Assembly (NCBI GenBank): GCA_037133475.1
Contig: JBAXOB010000001.1
Location: forward strand, 124,001-188,000
Direction of reading: 5' to 3'
Origin: CAIVAT01 sp037133475
GTDB lineage: Bacteria > Bacteroidota > Bacteroidia > Bacteroidales > FEN-979
DNA: 64,000 bases
Shown here: piece by piece, positions 17,638 through 27,481 of the stretch
How positions within the stretch are numbered: position 1 is the first letter of the stretch
How the letters are laid out: the number at the start of each line of letters is the position of its first letter
Notes under the pieces: model-generated
Databases searched by the model: none
What the model was told of the DNA's origin: nothing
What the model saw: only the letters and a program-made list of their open reading frames with translations
Made by a program: the position numbers and the translations under genes

Positions 17638-17802
17638 GAAATAGACCTTTTCGCGTCTCCATTTGATAGTTCTTCCCCCGATGAGATTTTTTTTACAGGA
17701 TATGTTTTTCATATAATATTGTTTATTAGGTTTTTATAAAATTTTCAAAAAATCGGCACGCTTCTTGTTTATGAGAAATCATTCACACAAAAAAAACCAT
17801 TT

Positions 17803-20800
17803 ATGAAACAATATACTCTGTTCAAAGTCATTACCCGGTCGGTCCTGGCTTTTCTTTTATTGGTCATCCTGATGAGCCAGTCCGCCTGTAAAAAAAGCGT
17901 TGACACCACAACCACCCCCGCAACTCCTTCTAAATTCACTGAATTGAAGGTCAACCCTGCGTTTCAATTTGACAGTTATGTCACGCTGGATATTACGGTC
18001 GGCGTATCAAACACCGGTTCTCCCTTATTACCGGTAGTTCAGGTTTACCAGGGCGACCCCAGGGTCGACGGCAAGCTGATCGCCACAGGTGCCACCGATG
18101 CAAATTTCCAGTTTAAAACCAGCCAGCGGGTACCCTCAAGGCTGAAAGAGCTCTGGGTTTGCAACGTTTCTGCAACAGGGGCCAATGAATATGTATCAGT
18201 ACCCATCAGCGGAACCACCCTGAATTACACCTTCGGCAAATCGACAAAATCGACCGAGTCGAACGATTGCAATACAGGAACGCCGATCAGTGTCAACGGC
18301 AGTTATACGGTTAATTCGGGCAGTATCTATGTTGTTCAGCCAGGCATTAATGTCACCAATATCCAGCTTACGATCAACGACGGGGGCACCGTAAGAATCT
18401 GCGGCAGCGCCAATATCACCGCCCTCTCCGGTTCGGGTAAACTCATTGTTTCTCCTTCAGGGGTTGTCACCATCCCGGTTACACAGGTGAACGGGACCAT
18501 TGAAAATTACGGCACTGCCAACTTTGCCCAATCGGGCAACAATAAAAAACTCACCATCGCCAGTGAGGGAACCATCCATAACTGGGGTGTGCTGACCCTT
18601 TCAAACAGCCTCGATGTAAAAGGCGCGCTGATCAATGAATTCCACACCACCATTGTTGAAAATACCGGGACCAGCGAAGAGGGTCGTATCACCAATTACT
18701 GCCAGCTCTTTATCAACAGCAACTCCGCCGATGCATTTAAAATCACCTCGGGGTCGGCATCCAACCCGGGACTGGTCAACAATGCCAACGGTTATATCAA
18801 GGTTACCGGGAACACCAATTTCACAGGGGGTTCGGTGGTAACGATGGGCTCCCAGAGCCTGATCGAGACCGGCACTTTCCAGATTGCAGGTTCCGTTGCC
18901 GGTCCCGCCTCACAGGGGGCGCAGATCCATGCACTGGGCACCTCCAAAAGCCAGGTGTCTCAGGGAACTCTTTCAGGTTATATCGACCTGTGGGCGACCT
19001 CGGTCAATCCACAAAACGGGACCTTTGGCCCGAACATCACCTGGCACAACCCGGGATATACCATCCAGTCGCAGAATTGCAGCGCACCCGTGGCTCCTGT
19101 GATCACCAGCACATTACTTGCTGCCGGACTAGTCGGCACCCCCATCGTGCCCTATACCATCACCGCCACCGGTACCGGCCCCATTACCTTCAGTGTTTCC
19201 AGCCTCCCTTCCGGTCTCAGCTATAATGCCAGCACACATGTTATCAGCGGAACACCCACAACTGTCCAGCAGAAGAATGTAACGCTAACCGCCGACAACC
19301 TGGTGGGAACCGATACCAGGATCCTCGATTTCACCATCGCCGGACCAACTTATCCCCCTGTAATTACCAGCCCGGGAACGGCACATACCCCGGTTAACCA
19401 GCAATTCACCTATACTATTATCGCCACCGGAACCGGTACCATCACCTACAATGCAACCAACCTGCCGGCTGGCCTGCAGTTCAATGCCACCACCCACCAG
19501 ATCACCGGTGCGCCCACCTCTGCCGGGGTTTACACCATCCCCTTTTCTGCCAGCAGCCCGTATGGTATCGACAATCACAACCTCGTTCTCACAGTCGGCA
19601 CCCCCCCCTCCATTACCAGCGCCCTGACGGCAAGCGGGACCACCGGGCACCAGTTCACCACATACAAGGTTACTGCTACAGGGTCGGGTTCAGTTGAGCT
19701 GGAGGTTTCGAACCTCCCCGGCGGACTGGAATTCGATGACGACAACCACTCCATTAACGGAACCCCGTCCCAGGCCAATGTGGTCAATGTCACCCTGAAA
19801 GCCTCCAACGAATATGGCAATGATTCGAAAATCCTGGTGATCACCATCAAGGATCCCGTTGAACCGCCTGCAATTACCAGCCCAATGGAGGCAACCTGCA
19901 CAAAAAACCAGCCCTTCAATTACGGGATAACCTTTACTGGAACACATCCGGTAACCTTCAGTGTATCCAACCTGCCGGCCGGCCTGTCATACAACTCCGA
20001 ATACAATGTGATCAGCGGGATTCCTACAACTGCAGGTACCACGAATATCAAGATCACCGCCACCAACAGCGCCGGATCGGTTACCAGGACCCTTTCGCTG
20101 AAGGTTCTCTCGCCTGTTATCGTTGACACCGACGGCGACGGCGTTCCCGATGCACTGGATGCTTACCCCAACGACCCCACCCGCGCCTTCAACTCATATT
20201 ATCCCAACCAGCTTGATTTTGCAACCTATGCCTTCGAAGACCTCTGGCCTGCATACGGCGACTACGACTGCAACGATATGGTTGTGAATTTCAATTATCA
20301 AATCGTGACCAATGCCCAGAACAAAGTGGTTGACCTGATCGCCAAATTCAAGATCAAAGCTTCGGGCGCCTCTTTCGACAACGGTTTCGGCGTGGCGCTG
20401 GCAACCTCACCCGGTAACGTGGAAAGCGTGAAAGGATGTATCAGGGTCGGATCAGTGGTCAAAATGGATCCCAAAGGATTTGAATCGGGCCATACCACCA
20501 ACACGGTGATCATCCCCGTGGATGCGGTAAACACCCTGCTGGGCCGTTCGATCATCAATACCCAGCGCGGCGGATATACCGTGCAAACAACTGTTCAAAC
20601 GGTTACGGTACATTTATCGACCCCCCAGGCCAGCATCGGCACAGCACCCTTCAACCCCTTCATCTTTATCAACCAGGATCGCGGCAAGGAGGTACACCTG
20701 AAAGACCATGCACCTACCGAGCTTGCAAATCCGGTCTACTTCGGATCATTAAACGATGCATCTGATCCCGGACAGGGACATTACTACCGCTCTGCCACCG

Positions 20801-20970
20801 GTTTACCCTGGGGACTTGAAATTCCTGTTGATTTCTCTTACCCTGTTGAAAAGGCCGATATCGTTCAAACCTACCTCCACTTTGCCGCTTGGGCACAATC
20901 GGGGGGGGTTCAGTATCCCGACTGGTATATGGATAAAACCGGTTACCGCAAGGCTGACAACGTTTACTAA
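17803..20970 (+). CDS. Large LruC-domain lipoprotein with Ig-like repeats
   Basis: 1055 residues. A lipoprotein signal peptide (VLAFLLLVILMSQSAC, lipobox before Cys about 30) anchors it to a membrane. The middle (about 150-425) contains low-complexity beta-helix-like sequence (NYGTANFAQSGNNKK, VKGALINEFHTTIVENTG). Then come four putative-Ig (He_PIG-type) repeats of about 85 residues, each with FSVSSLPSGLSYNASTHVIS/GTP wording. A calcium-binding-like DTDGDGVPDALDAYPNDP leads into the C-terminal LruC domain (FATYAFEDLWPAYGDYDCND, VDLIAKFKIKASGASFDNGFG, PVYFGSLNDASDP). LruC proteins are envelope lipoproteins of unknown role in Bacteroidota and Leptospira. No T9SS signal is present. A terminator follows. 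Confidence 0.85.
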   Translation: MKQYTLFKVITRSVLAFLLLVILMSQSACKKSVDTTTTPATPSKFTELKVNPAFQFDSYVTLDITVGVSNTGSPLLPVVQVYQGDPRVDGKLIATGATDANFQFKTSQRVPSRLKELWVCNVSATGANEYVSVPISGTTLNYTFGKSTKSTESNDCNTGTPISVNGSYTVNSGSIYVVQPGINVTNIQLTINDGGTVRICGSANITALSGSGKLIVSPSGVVTIPVTQVNGTIENYGTANFAQSGNNKKLTIASEGTIHNWGVLTLSNSLDVKGALINEFHTTIVENTGTSEEGRITNYCQLFINSNSADAFKITSGSASNPGLVNNANGYIKVTGNTNFTGGSVVTMGSQSLIETGTFQIAGSVAGPASQGAQIHALGTSKSQVSQGTLSGYIDLWATSVNPQNGTFGPNITWHNPGYTIQSQNCSAPVAPVITSTLLAAGLVGTPIVPYTITATGTGPITFSVSSLPSGLSYNASTHVISGTPTTVQQKNVTLTADNLVGTDTRILDFTIAGPTYPPVITSPGTAHTPVNQQFTYTIIATGTGTITYNATNLPAGLQFNATTHQITGAPTSAGVYTIPFSASSPYGIDNHNLVLTVGTPPSITSALTASGTTGHQFTTYKVTATGSGSVELEVSNLPGGLEFDDDNHSINGTPSQANVVNVTLKASNEYGNDSKILVITIKDPVEPPAITSPMEATCTKNQPFNYGITFTGTHPVTFSVSNLPAGLSYNSEYNVISGIPTTAGTTNIKITATNSAGSVTRTLSLKVLSPVIVDTDGDGVPDALDAYPNDPTRAFNSYYPNQLDFATYAFEDLWPAYGDYDCNDMVVNFNYQIVTNAQNKVVDLIAKFKIKASGASFDNGFGVALATSPGNVESVKGCIRVGSVVKMDPKGFESGHTTNTVIIPVDAVNTLLGRSIINTQRGGYTVQTTVQTVTVHLSTPQASIGTAPFNPFIFINQDRGKEVHLKDHAPTELANPVYFGSLNDASDPGQGHYYRSATGLPWGLEIPVDFSYPVEKADIVQTYLHFAAWAQSGGVQYPDWYMDKTGYRKADNVY

Positions 20971-20988
20971 ACCACTGTTCACAGATTC

Positions 20989-21023
20989 AAAAATCCCCGG
21001 CCAGCCACCGGGGATTTTTTTTT
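20989..21023 (+). terminator. Rho-independent terminator, probably bidirectional
   Basis: AAAAATCCCCGG (20989-21000) pairs with CCGGGGATTTTT (21008-21019) around a CCAGCCA loop and is followed by a T-run to 21023. The opposite strand also ends in five Ts, so it can serve both the LruC gene and the converging RND gene. Confidence 0.9.
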
Positions 21024-21088
21024 ATGGCCTATCCCTGTTCTCAAAAATTGGTGCCATTCATACCTCATTAAACTGGTAATTGACAAGT

Positions 21089-24000
21089 CTACAGCGTTGG
21101 CGGAATCAATTTGTACACGACCGGCGTTACAATACGCGAAAGCAGGGTAGAGCTGATCAGTCCGCCGATAATGACAATGGCCAGCGGGGAGATCAGCGGG
21201 TTGGTGGAGATGGCAATGGGCATCAGCCCTCCGATGGCAGTGAGCGATGTCAGGATGATCGGCAGGAACCGGATCTCGGAGGCACTTCGGATCGCCTCCT
21301 CAAGTTCAACCCCCTCCCTGCGCATCTGGTTGGTAAAATCGACCAGCAGGATGGTGTTCTTTACCTCTATCCCGGCCAGGGCGATCAAACCGATCATGGC
21401 GACAAACGAAACTGAATTCCCGGTAATCCAAAGGGCCGTCATCGCCCCAACCAATCCGAGCGGGATCACTGAAAGCACGATCAGGGTGTTGCGGAACGAT
21501 TTGAAAAGCAGGATCAGCACTGCGATAAACAGGAATGACGCTACGATGATGATACCCGCAAACCCGCCGAACGACTCATTCCTGCTCTCATATTCACCTC
21601 CCATGGCATAGGAGTAGCCTGCAGGCATGGGAAACCGGTTCATTCCGGTGATCACCTCGGTATTGACATTGTCATTCAGGTATCCCTTCTGTACAAAGGC
21701 GGTGATGGAGACGGTACGGTTCTTGTTAAGGTGGTTGACCGAAAGCGGGGAGGCCTCCAGGGTGAGCGAAGCGAGCTGGTGAAGCGGAAATGCGTTTCCG
21801 GCATAGTTGTTCACATAGAGGTTGTTGAATACATCCATCCTGGGTTTCCCGTCGCGCGGCGTCCCCACGAGGATATCATGACCGGTCCCTTCGGCGTCGG
21901 TAAACCGCCCGGCACGGATACCGGTCACCGCCATCCTCACGGTCCTCCCGATATTGACGGTCGGAACCCCCACCTGCATGGCCTTTTCCTTATTTACCCT
22001 GACCACGATGTCGGTATTGAGGTTGCTCACAGGGTTGTTGACATAGAGGGTTCCCCGGGTTGATATCAGTAGCTTTTCCACCCTGCCAGCCAGTATCCTT
22101 AACGTGTCGAGGTTATCCCCGAAGATCCTAACCTCAACTGGCGCCGCCACCGGGGGACCCTGCTCGAAATTCTTCACCTCAATGTGCGCCCCGGCATAAC
22201 CTGTCCACTTTTTCCGGAGCGATTCGATCAGTTCGACCTTTTCCTTTGCCGGCGTATGTTCCGCGAGCTGGACGAAGATTTCGGCAAAATCGGTACGCAG
22301 GTTGGCCTGGATCACGTTATAATAGACCTGCGGGTTTCCTTTGCCCACGTTTGAGGCGAAATATTTCACACGGGGTGTTTTCGCCAGCTGACGCTCGATA
22401 TCGCGCGTCACCGAATCGGTATAGGCAAGCCCCGACTGCAATGGTGTTTCTATGCGGACCAGGAACTGGGGTTTTTCCGAAGCCGGGAAGAGGCTGAAGC
22501 CGACAATTTTGAAAAGGACCAGCGACCCTGCAAAGAGCACCACGGCGATGGCCACCGTGATCAGGGGGCGGGTGAGGGCCCTGTCGAGGGTTTTGGAATA
22601 GATGCCGCTGATCAGCATCCGCTTAAGCCCGCGCATGAAGATATTTCCCTGCGAAGGCCCGGCATGTTCCTTCAGGATGGTGCCGGAGATCAGCGGGATG
22701 ATGGTAAGCGACACCACCATGGAGGCCAGTACGCTCATCATCACGGCCATGGGCAGCCCGCGGATAAAATCACCGGAGGCTTCGGGCATGAAGGCCAGCG
22801 GCATAAAGGCGATGATCAGCGTTACGGTGCATCCGACCACTGCAAGCCCGATCTGCTTCGTTGCCTTCAAAACCGATTCCCTGCGGCTGAAACCCTGCAA
22901 CATCCAACGTTCAATATTCTCGATCACCACGATGCTGTCGTCGACCAGCAGTCCGAGCGCCACCACCAGTCCTACGATGCTGAGCTGCGTGAGGGTATAC
23001 CCTGTCATATTGAGCAGGATGATCCCGATAGCCAGCGAAAGCGGGATGGAGATCATCACCACCAGCGATGACCGGAAACCCAGTGGCAGCAGGGTAATGG
23101 CTACCAGCAGGATGGCGATCAGGAAGTCGGTGCCCAGCCCCGAAAGCCGGTTGTTGACATTGTCGGCCTGGTCGAAATGGTGGATCAGCGCAATGGAGGG
23201 GGGCAGGCTCTTTTTGAAACGTTCGATGACGGGCTTCCAGAGTTTCTGCGTTGCCGTGATATTCTCGCCCGGCTTCTGGGCCGCCACCACGAAGACACAG
23301 CGGTGCCCGTTCAGCCGGGTGATGTAGTCGGACGACTCAACCTCCTGGTAAACGTCGGCAATGTCCCGCAAATAGACATTCCTGCCGTTGGCCGAATAGA
23401 CAATGGCATTTTTGATCTCCTCCACGCTGGTGAACTTTCCCGAGGTCTTTACGTTGTAAGATTTGTTCCCGGCCTCAATATTGCCCCCGGGAATGGCCGA
23501 CAGTTCACTTTCGATGGAGGCAAACACCGCGTTCAGCGGGAGGTTCATCCTTGCCATCTTCTCAGGATGCACATCCACCCTGACCTGCTGTTCCGCCAGC
23601 CCATGGATCTCCACATTTTTCAGCGCCGGGATCTTTTCCAGCTCATCCTGCAGATTTTCAGCCTGTTTCCTGAGTTTTTCGGAGGAAACATTTTCCGAAA
23701 CCAGGGCGGCCTGGATCACATTGACGCTGGAGGGGGTGATCTTCTGGACCTCCATGCTGACAATTTCCTGCGGCAGATCCTTGCGCATGGCGTTTACCTC
23801 GCGGACCAGCTCCTGGTATTTTGACTCCACGCTGCTGCGGTGGGTATATTCAACGGTGAGTACGGCAATTCCTTCGCCGCTGCGGCTTTTGATGCGCTTG
23901 ATGTCTTCGAGCGAGTATATCCGCTTCTCCAGCGGGTTGATCACCAGCTCCTCCATATCCTTGGGGCTGGTGCCCGGGTAAACGATTACCACAGGAAACA

Positions 24001-24130
24001 TGGGGCTTTCCATCTCCGGGTCCTCCGAACGCGGCATATTCAAAATGGTGGTGATGCCCAGCACGACAACCATCAGGAACATGACCAGCGTGAACTGTGG
24101 ATTTTTTATGGCTAATTCTGTGATTTTCAT
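21089..24130 (-). CDS. RND-family efflux pump inner-membrane transporter
   Basis: 1013 residues from the ATG at 24130 (MKITELAIKNPQFTLVMFLM); an ATG at 24157 would add nine residues. It has the RND layout: TM1, a first periplasmic loop, TM2-7 with the proton-relay pair in GLLVDDSIVVIENIERW, a second large loop (porter and docking parts), and TM8-12 with ALAGIEVKNTILLVDFTNQM holding the relay Lys. It is closest in style to the hydrophobe/amphiphile (HAE1, AcrB-like) or broad Bacteroidota RND group. It would export drugs, bile-like compounds or metabolites with the adaptor at 24232 and the TolC at 25285. Final gene of the four-gene leftward set. Confidence 0.93.
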   Translation of the reverse strand: MKITELAIKNPQFTLVMFLMVVVLGITTILNMPRSEDPEMESPMFPVVIVYPGTSPKDMEELVINPLEKRIYSLEDIKRIKSRSGEGIAVLTVEYTHRSSVESKYQELVREVNAMRKDLPQEIVSMEVQKITPSSVNVIQAALVSENVSSEKLRKQAENLQDELEKIPALKNVEIHGLAEQQVRVDVHPEKMARMNLPLNAVFASIESELSAIPGGNIEAGNKSYNVKTSGKFTSVEEIKNAIVYSANGRNVYLRDIADVYQEVESSDYITRLNGHRCVFVVAAQKPGENITATQKLWKPVIERFKKSLPPSIALIHHFDQADNVNNRLSGLGTDFLIAILLVAITLLPLGFRSSLVVMISIPLSLAIGIILLNMTGYTLTQLSIVGLVVALGLLVDDSIVVIENIERWMLQGFSRRESVLKATKQIGLAVVGCTVTLIIAFMPLAFMPEASGDFIRGLPMAVMMSVLASMVVSLTIIPLISGTILKEHAGPSQGNIFMRGLKRMLISGIYSKTLDRALTRPLITVAIAVVLFAGSLVLFKIVGFSLFPASEKPQFLVRIETPLQSGLAYTDSVTRDIERQLAKTPRVKYFASNVGKGNPQVYYNVIQANLRTDFAEIFVQLAEHTPAKEKVELIESLRKKWTGYAGAHIEVKNFEQGPPVAAPVEVRIFGDNLDTLRILAGRVEKLLISTRGTLYVNNPVSNLNTDIVVRVNKEKAMQVGVPTVNIGRTVRMAVTGIRAGRFTDAEGTGHDILVGTPRDGKPRMDVFNNLYVNNYAGNAFPLHQLASLTLEASPLSVNHLNKNRTVSITAFVQKGYLNDNVNTEVITGMNRFPMPAGYSYAMGGEYESRNESFGGFAGIIIVASFLFIAVLILLFKSFRNTLIVLSVIPLGLVGAMTALWITGNSVSFVAMIGLIALAGIEVKNTILLVDFTNQMRREGVELEEAIRSASEIRFLPIILTSLTAIGGLMPIAISTNPLISPLAIVIIGGLISSTLLSRIVTPVVYKLIPPTL

Positions 24131-24231
24131 TGGATGAGTTTTATTTTTCAGGGCCATCCGGGTTTTCCCGTGTGGCCATTTTGGGTTCGCTGATACCGGT
24201 TAACAGGGATAATGCAACTTTCGGGTACGGG

Positions 24232-25275
24232 TCACTGTACGATCGTGATCAGCGATTGGTCGGTAAGATAGGCGCTTCCGGTGACGATCAGGGTGCTGCA
24301 GCCTTCCAGGCCGCCGTCGACCAGCACATGGTCGCGGGTGATTCCCGAAATGGAGACCTTCACCCTGGCAGCCTTATGACCGTCGCAGGTCACAAACACA
24401 TAGCCCTTGTTCCCATCCCCGTCGAGCAGCGCATCATAAGGGATTATCCAGCATTTGCGGCCGCGGGCCGGGGTGATGACCGCTTTGCCGAACATGCCGG
24501 AAGCAACCGACCTGCCCAGGCCTGTCGACGGTTTCAGGTCGACGGTAAAGGTGCCCGAAACCGGGTCAACCCCTTCGGACTTATGTGTGACAAATGCCCC
24601 GGCTGATTTCATCTCAGGAAGGTCGGAGCTGATAACAGCCGGATCGCCGATCGCCAGGCTGCTCCATTGGCCGTCGCTGACAGCCACCCGCAGGATCCAG
24701 CTGCCGTTGCCGGCGCCATTGGTCTGGAAAACAGGTGTTCCGGGCCCGACAACCTGCCCCTCGTTGACAAATTTTCGCAGGATGAAACCATCGCCGGTAG
24801 CCCTGATTTCGGAAAAGGTCCTGTTGAATTGTGCAGCTTTCAGCTGTTCACGGGCAATGTCGAGTCCCGTGGCCGCATTCTGGAACTGCTCGAGGGTCAC
24901 CACGCTGTCGTTGTAGAGGTTGCTGACCCGCTTGTAATCCCGCTGCGCCTTCTCGCAGGCCAGCGTTGCCTGGGTGACCTGTGCGGTGACCTCTGTCAGG
25001 TCGAGGGTTGCCAGCAGCTCTCCCTTTTTTATGGCATCGCCCTCCCGCACGAAGAGACGCTGGACGACACCACCTGTTTTAAAGGAGCGGATGGTCTCAT
25101 CGTCGGTGGTGAAGTTCCCTGAAGCATACACAGGTTCGCTTACCACCTGTTGGGTAAGGGTAACAACCTTAACCGCGACAGGAGCGCCGGGCAGGTCGGG
25201 CGCATTGCCTGCCGGATGGCTGCAACCGGCCAGCAGGGCCGGGAAAAGCAGCATATACAAATAGTTTTTTTGCAT
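24232..25275 (-). CDS. RND efflux periplasmic adaptor lipoprotein
   Basis: 347 residues with lipoprotein signal LLFPALLAGC (Cys18). Order of domains: barrel-sandwich half (IRSFKTGGVVQRLFVREGDAIKKGELLATLD), alpha-hairpin (TLACEKAQRDYKRVSNLYND), second lipoyl half (IRATGDGFILRKFVNEGQVV) and beta-barrel/membrane-proximal parts (AGAFVTHKSEGVDPVSGTFT). The hairpin is short. It bridges the RND transporter and TolC channel. It starts 9 bases after the TolC stop, so the two are translationally close. Confidence 0.92.
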   Translation of the reverse strand: MQKNYLYMLLFPALLAGCSHPAGNAPDLPGAPVAVKVVTLTQQVVSEPVYASGNFTTDDETIRSFKTGGVVQRLFVREGDAIKKGELLATLDLTEVTAQVTQATLACEKAQRDYKRVSNLYNDSVVTLEQFQNAATGLDIAREQLKAAQFNRTFSEIRATGDGFILRKFVNEGQVVGPGTPVFQTNGAGNGSWILRVAVSDGQWSSLAIGDPAVISSDLPEMKSAGAFVTHKSEGVDPVSGTFTVDLKPSTGLGRSVASGMFGKAVITPARGRKCWIIPYDALLDGDGNKGYVFVTCDGHKAARVKVSISGITRDHVLVDGGLEGCSTLIVTGSAYLTDQSLITIVQ

Positions 25276-25284
25276 GATCTTGGA

Positions 25285-26652
25285 CTATTGAAGCGTTGAT
25301 GACGCGGTTTGACGTTTCAGGTCGGAATAGGCCGACAATACCTTGTACCTGTTTAATTTAACCTGGATTTCTGATGCTGTAAGCTGGTTACGGGCATCCA
25401 TGAATTCCAGCAGGCTGTTGATGCCTTCGGTGTAGCCCTTTTCCACCAGGTTGAAATAGGCACGGGCACTCTGGAACTGCTTTTCGGAGGAGGAGAGGTT
25501 TGCCATGGCGGTATTGAGATTGTTCCGGGCTACATCGGCTGCCACCTTTATCTGGCGACTGGTATTTTCCATCCGGATGGCCAGGTCTTCCAGGTCAAGT
25601 TTCGTCCGGCTGATCTTAGTCCTGTTGCGGAAACCTTCGAAAACGGGCACCGTCACCCGAAACCCCGCCATGAAATAGCGGCTTTGGCTGTCAAAAGCCC
25701 ATGCGGAAGCCTGGGATCCGAGGTCAACAAAGGTGTTTACCCTGGGCACGGCAAAGTTCCTGTTCATGCTGAGTTCCGAATGGCGTATGGTGATGGCGGT
25801 ACCAATTTCCCTGAGTTCACTCCTGTTCCCGGTCGCGGGGTCGGCCGAAAGGGCCTGCGTAAGATCGCCGGGAAATGGCTGAATTTCATAGGTTACCGTA
25901 TCGGGAAGAGGGCGGTTCAGCAGGAAATTAAACCAAGCCCGGGCATTTTTTTGCTGGTTTTCGGCTTCCCTGAGATGGGAGGTGATGACCTCCGTTTCAC
26001 TTTCAGCCCGCAGGACATTTGCCGGCAACCCTTTACCATTGCGTACCAGCGACTGGTTAACCTGGAGATTGCGGTTTACCAGGGTCATCGCGCTTTCATA
26101 GATCTTTTCGGCATCAATTGCCAGGCAGAAATTATAATAGGCGGTCTCTATCTCGCGTGTGAGCTCCTGGCGGTAAATTTCGATTTCAAATTCCGCCATG
26201 CGGATCTCCCCCTTTTTGATCCGATAGTTATAATAGAGGTCGGTATTCAGAACCGGATATGCCACCCGGATGCGGGCATCGTAGAAATTCTGCGGCAGCA
26301 GCTGGAATTCGCTGTTGGCGATCGTGGGAAATTTGGCGGAATGGGTGATCTGGTTGAGTGTCGCATAAACCGGGTTCAGCAGGTCGCCCACCGGAAACGC
26401 AATGGTCCTCCCCCCTTCGGCCCAGGTATAATCGCCGGTGAAGCCTGCCGAAGGATAAAACCAGCTTCTCGCCTCCTTCAGCGCCTGCAGCCCCTGCTGA
26501 AGGGTTATGTTTTTCTGCTTCATCACCAGGTTGTTGGCCAGTCCCTCCTCTATATATTTCTGCAGCGTGGTCTGCGCCCCGAGATGCCCGGGTAATCCCG
26601 CCCCCAGGATGAGGCATATCCCGGTGAAGAAAATTTGCCTTATGTACATCAT
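25285..26652 (-). CDS. TolC-family outer-membrane efflux channel
   Basis: 455 residues with a signal peptide (MMYIRQIFFTGICLILGAGLPGHLGAQ). Two OEP-type repeats: the first begins LQKYIEEGLANNLVMKQKNITL and includes LTREIETAYYNFCLAIDAEK; the second includes ARNNLNTAMANLSSSEKQFQSARAYF and YTEGINSLLEFMDARNQLTA, which are hallmark TolC helices. It forms the trimeric exit duct of the pump. First structural gene after the TetR gene (36 bp gap), with a diverged operator-like site in the gap. Confidence 0.92.
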   Translation of the reverse strand: MMYIRQIFFTGICLILGAGLPGHLGAQTTLQKYIEEGLANNLVMKQKNITLQQGLQALKEARSWFYPSAGFTGDYTWAEGGRTIAFPVGDLLNPVYATLNQITHSAKFPTIANSEFQLLPQNFYDARIRVAYPVLNTDLYYNYRIKKGEIRMAEFEIEIYRQELTREIETAYYNFCLAIDAEKIYESAMTLVNRNLQVNQSLVRNGKGLPANVLRAESETEVITSHLREAENQQKNARAWFNFLLNRPLPDTVTYEIQPFPGDLTQALSADPATGNRSELREIGTAITIRHSELSMNRNFAVPRVNTFVDLGSQASAWAFDSQSRYFMAGFRVTVPVFEGFRNRTKISRTKLDLEDLAIRMENTSRQIKVAADVARNNLNTAMANLSSSEKQFQSARAYFNLVEKGYTEGINSLLEFMDARNQLTASEIQVKLNRYKVLSAYSDLKRQTASSTLQ

Positions 26653-26658
26653 ATATTA

Positions 26659-26675
26659 AATTAACATCGTTTAGT
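26659..26675 (-). promoter_or_regulatory. Second candidate TetR operator, upstream of the pump genes
   Basis: Minus-strand ACTAAACGATGTTAATT matches the perfect operator at 27334-27350 at 13 of 17 positions. It lies between the regulator stop and the TolC start, so the regulator might tune pump genes separately from its own gene. Confidence 0.45.
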
Positions 26676-26688
26676 AAAATGAAAAAAT

Positions 26689-27306
26689 TTATAGTCCTTC
26701 GATCACCTTGACAAAAGTTTCAAAGGCACCCCTGAATATCTCCTGGGGAGTTTCCCCACTGATTCCTTTACAGCGGTCGCGGATTTCGAGTGCGACCATC
26801 CCGTGAACGCAGCTCCAGATCATAAAGGAAAGCGAGTCGGCATCATGGCCAGCAAAACGCCCGGCGGCAATGCATTCGGCCACGGTATTCGAAAGGAATT
26901 CAAAGGTGGTCTTCCCTTCGCTCCATTTCTCCTCCGCCATCTTCTCGAGGTAGTGCATCGGGGCCTTGGCGATGAACATCAGGTCGTACATCTCGGTATT
27001 TTTCCTGGCAAAGTCGATATAAACCCTGCCCAGCGCCTTGAGCCTTTCAACAGGATCGGATACTGCCATCAAAACGCCCATCTGTGCGCCCATCTCGCGG
27101 AATCCCTGTGAATGGAGCTCATGCAGGATCTCGTCCTTGTCCTTGAAATAGAGATAGATCGTTGCCGGGCTGTATTCGATCCGCTCGGCGATATTCCGGA
27201 TGGAGGTCTCCCCGATGCCCCGCTCCAGGAACAGGCTCCTGGCTGCCGACATGATCAGCGCCTTCAGTTCGGTCTTCTCCTTGGTTTTTCTTTCAGTGAT
27301 TCCCAT
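26689..27306 (-). CDS. TetR-family repressor of the RND pump
   Basis: 205 residues. The N-terminal helix-turn-helix domain (residues about 15-60) reads LIMSAARSLFLERGIGETSIRNIAERIEYSPATIYLYFKDKDEIL, a textbook TetR domain. The C-terminal ligand domain includes FMIWSCVHGMVALEIRDRC, similar to the WHG-type TetR_C_33 group. It leads the operon TetR-TolC-adaptor-RND and is probably a ligand-relieved repressor. Its promoter contains a perfect inverted repeat between the -33 and -7 boxes, consistent with autorepression. Confidence 0.92.
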   Translation of the reverse strand: MGITERKTKEKTELKALIMSAARSLFLERGIGETSIRNIAERIEYSPATIYLYFKDKDEILHELHSQGFREMGAQMGVLMAVSDPVERLKALGRVYIDFARKNTEMYDLMFIAKAPMHYLEKMAEEKWSEGKTTFEFLSNTVAECIAAGRFAGHDADSLSFMIWSCVHGMVALEIRDRCKGISGETPQEIFRGAFETFVKVIEGL

Positions 27307-27326
27307 AGCGATATAAAATAACGCTG

Positions 27327-27359
27327 CAAATATAATAAACAGTGTTTATTTTTTCCAAA
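27327..27359 (-). promoter_or_regulatory. Promoter of the TetR-RND operon
   Basis: Minus-strand -33 TTTG (27356-27359), 21-bp spacer, -7 TATATTTG (27327-27334). The ATG at 27306 is 20 bases beyond the -7 box. Confidence 0.65.
27334..27350. promoter_or_regulatory. Candidate TetR operator (perfect inverted repeat)
   Basis: AATAAACA-G-TGTTTATT, an exact 8-1-8 inverted repeat filling the spacer of the operon promoter and touching the -7 box, where a bound repressor would block RNA polymerase. Confidence 0.7.
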
Positions 27360-27481
27360 TTTTTTTATTTTTTTTATGATTGATCACGATTGGGCCAGGT
27401 ATTTAAAATATTGGTCAACTTATTTTGTGACCGTTTATTGACCTGTCATAGCATAGGAATTACCCAGACTAAGCAGGCAGA

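Noticed and set aside
25684..26595. 303-codon frame antisense to the TolC gene
   Set aside because: Shadow caused by codon bias of the real gene; no signal, domain or upstream control site.
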